Assembly (NCBI GenBank): GCA_900539665.1 | Contig: UQCV01000019.1 | Coordinates: forward strand, 1 to 33,039 | Direction of reading: 5' to 3' | Source: an uncultured Succinivibrionaceae bacterium | GTDB lineage: Bacteria > Pseudomonadota > Gammaproteobacteria > Enterobacterales > Succinivibrionaceae | Length of the DNA: 33,039 nt | In this document: positions 32,339 through 33,039 of the stretch, in pieces | Layout: the number at the start of each line of letters is the position of its first letter | Numbering within the stretch: the stretch's first letter is position 1 | Notes under the pieces: model-generated | The model's input: the letters and a program-made list of their open reading frames with translations, nothing else | Database searches by the model: none | Told to the model about the DNA's origin: nothing | Made by a program: the position numbers and the translations under genes

Positions 32339-32779
32339 CAAAAAAGCTCTTTTGCGGTACAAAGGCCCACCCATCTGAGCAAGTTTTAGGCGTTAGCTCG
32401 TAACTTTTTACATTAAAAAAACGAAGAAAACACAGGAGTGATCACAAAAACAAACAAGAATCTAACATTTTTGTAGGACTTATCTTAAAAAATCGTTACA
32501 CCGCAGGCGCGGAATCCACTGTATTAGTTTTACTTGCAACTAAAGCGCGTACATTTATCCTAGGCACGAGCGTTTGAAGCCTATGCGTGAGCGTTTTACT
32601 ACATGTTTTTGTTTTTGGGACCAAACTCCGACATCTATAAATTAAGTTCGTTGATAGAGCTTATACACCAAATACTTTAAGACTGGACCTAATACTTTAA
32701 ATCCTAGCCTCGCACAGTAGGTATTAGCCCCAAACATCTAAATCAAAATAAGGCCCGACCTTCTATCCTGTTATCTACA

Positions 32780-32868
32780 CGGCGCTGACGAGGAAGATGA
32801 CTAGACAGACCCAGCGGTCTGGAAGAAAGCCAATCCCACACTTGGCATTACGGTGGTGCCGTTATTTT
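32780..32868 (+). ncRNA. candidate structured RNA, family unknown
   Basis: A compact GC-richer block in a 720-nt AT-rich gap. Plus-strand hairpins in order: CAGACC-CAGC-GGTCTG (32806-32821), GCCAA/TTGGC (32829-32833 with 32842-32846, 8-nt loop), ACGG-TGGTG-CCGT (32850-32862) followed by TATTTT. CGCTG (32783-32787) could instead pair with CAGCG (32812-32816), which would disrupt the first hairpin. It looks like a small RNA with a weak terminator or a switch-like leader. I could not match it to any known riboswitch or sRNA. The strand is chosen from the final T-rich tract; the rest of 32340-32780 shows nothing supportable. Confidence 0.3.
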
Positions 32869-32872
32869 AGAT

Positions 32873-32904
32873 CTACAAAAAGTTTATAAGCTACAGTTTT
32901 GTAG
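32873..32904. repeat. 8-bp inverted repeat after the partial gene
   Basis: CTACAAAA (32873-32880) pairs perfectly with TTTTGTAG (32897-32904) over a 16-nt loop, with an alternative inner stem CTAC/GTAG. It lies 24 nt beyond the stop of the partial minus-strand gene and may help terminate it. Confidence 0.5.
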
Positions 32905-32927
32905 GCTTACTCACCCTTTTACTAAAT

Positions 32928-33039
32928 TCACGCTTCATAAGCCATCGTTTTTACTTGATTTATTGCTAAATCTTCGTTCAAACTATGGGGATCCACGCGC
33001 ATAAATTCGGCGGTAACTCCACCTACTAAAGTCTTTTTC
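32928..33039 (-). CDS. 3' end of an unidentified minus-strand gene (partial)
   Basis: The last 36 codons of a frame that runs off the right edge: VGGVTAEFMRVDPHSLNEDL, then AINQVKTMAYEA and TGA. The codon use is coding-like and no stop interrupts it, but the fragment is too short to identify. It is not the C-terminus of DapB, the common neighbour upstream of carA. Confidence 0.5.
   Translation of the reverse strand, partial: KKTLVGGVTAEFMRVDPHSLNEDLAINQVKTMAYEA

Noticed and set aside
32761..32870. Possible known riboswitch, hammerhead or SRP RNA
   Set aside because: CTGACGAG and GGAAGAAAGC only superficially resemble conserved cores; the required helices do not follow, so no family name is given.

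Overview
The window reads as chromosomal core sequence of an AT-rich gammaproteobacterium. Marker products (UvrC, UvrY/GacA, ribosomal protein S1, IhfB, HrpA, TamA/TamB, CarA/CarB, endonuclease III) all look like their enterobacterial and Vibrio counterparts, with long AT-rich intergenic gaps and almost every gene on the minus strand. An Aeromonadales or Succinivibrionaceae-type host-associated anaerobe would fit, but that placement is inference; no 16S or other decisive marker is present.

Layout, left to right. 1-650: an IS200/IS605-like end hairpin, then two near-identical plus-strand serine tRNA genes (UGA and CGA anticodons), the first with a strong terminator. 880-4359 (minus): uvrY, a type IV pilin-like gene and uvrC. 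The pilin gene with its own terminator sits inside the classical uvrY-uvrC pair. 4569-9611 (minus): a 1680-residue multidomain protein that I regard as the most novel object here. It has PIN-like N-terminal folds, two long KKAEEA hexapeptide arrays, a repeated short motif in the linkers, a degenerate protein-kinase-like domain and three C-terminal four-cysteine zinc modules. 10119-10181 (plus): a 20-residue hydrophobic mini-protein with a near-perfect ribosome binding site and its own terminator. 10282-10956: nth. 11493-12191 (plus): a small outer-membrane beta-barrel with an acidic, cysteine-bracketed loop. 12250-12830: decayed accessory DNA, with an hsdR fragment and an IS200/IS605-like right end.

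13172-20063 (minus): ihfB, rpsA and hrpA. The usual rpsA-ihfB order is kept, but a strong terminator separates them. 20493-27222 (minus): tamA-tamB, translationally coupled, for outer-membrane and envelope biogenesis; TamB carries an unusual cytosolic N-terminal extension and a low-complexity linker. 27819-32207 (minus): carA-carB, the two subunits of carbamoyl-phosphate synthetase, abutting each other, with a UUG start for carA and a recognisable promoter. 32780-32904: a compact GC-rich set of hairpins that may be a small RNA or a regulatory element. The window ends inside the 3' end of an unidentified minus-strand gene.

Several reported ORF starts were moved to the start selected by a Shine-Dalgarno sequence (uvrC, pilin, ihfB, tamB, carA). 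All family calls come from reading motifs by eye; no database search was run.
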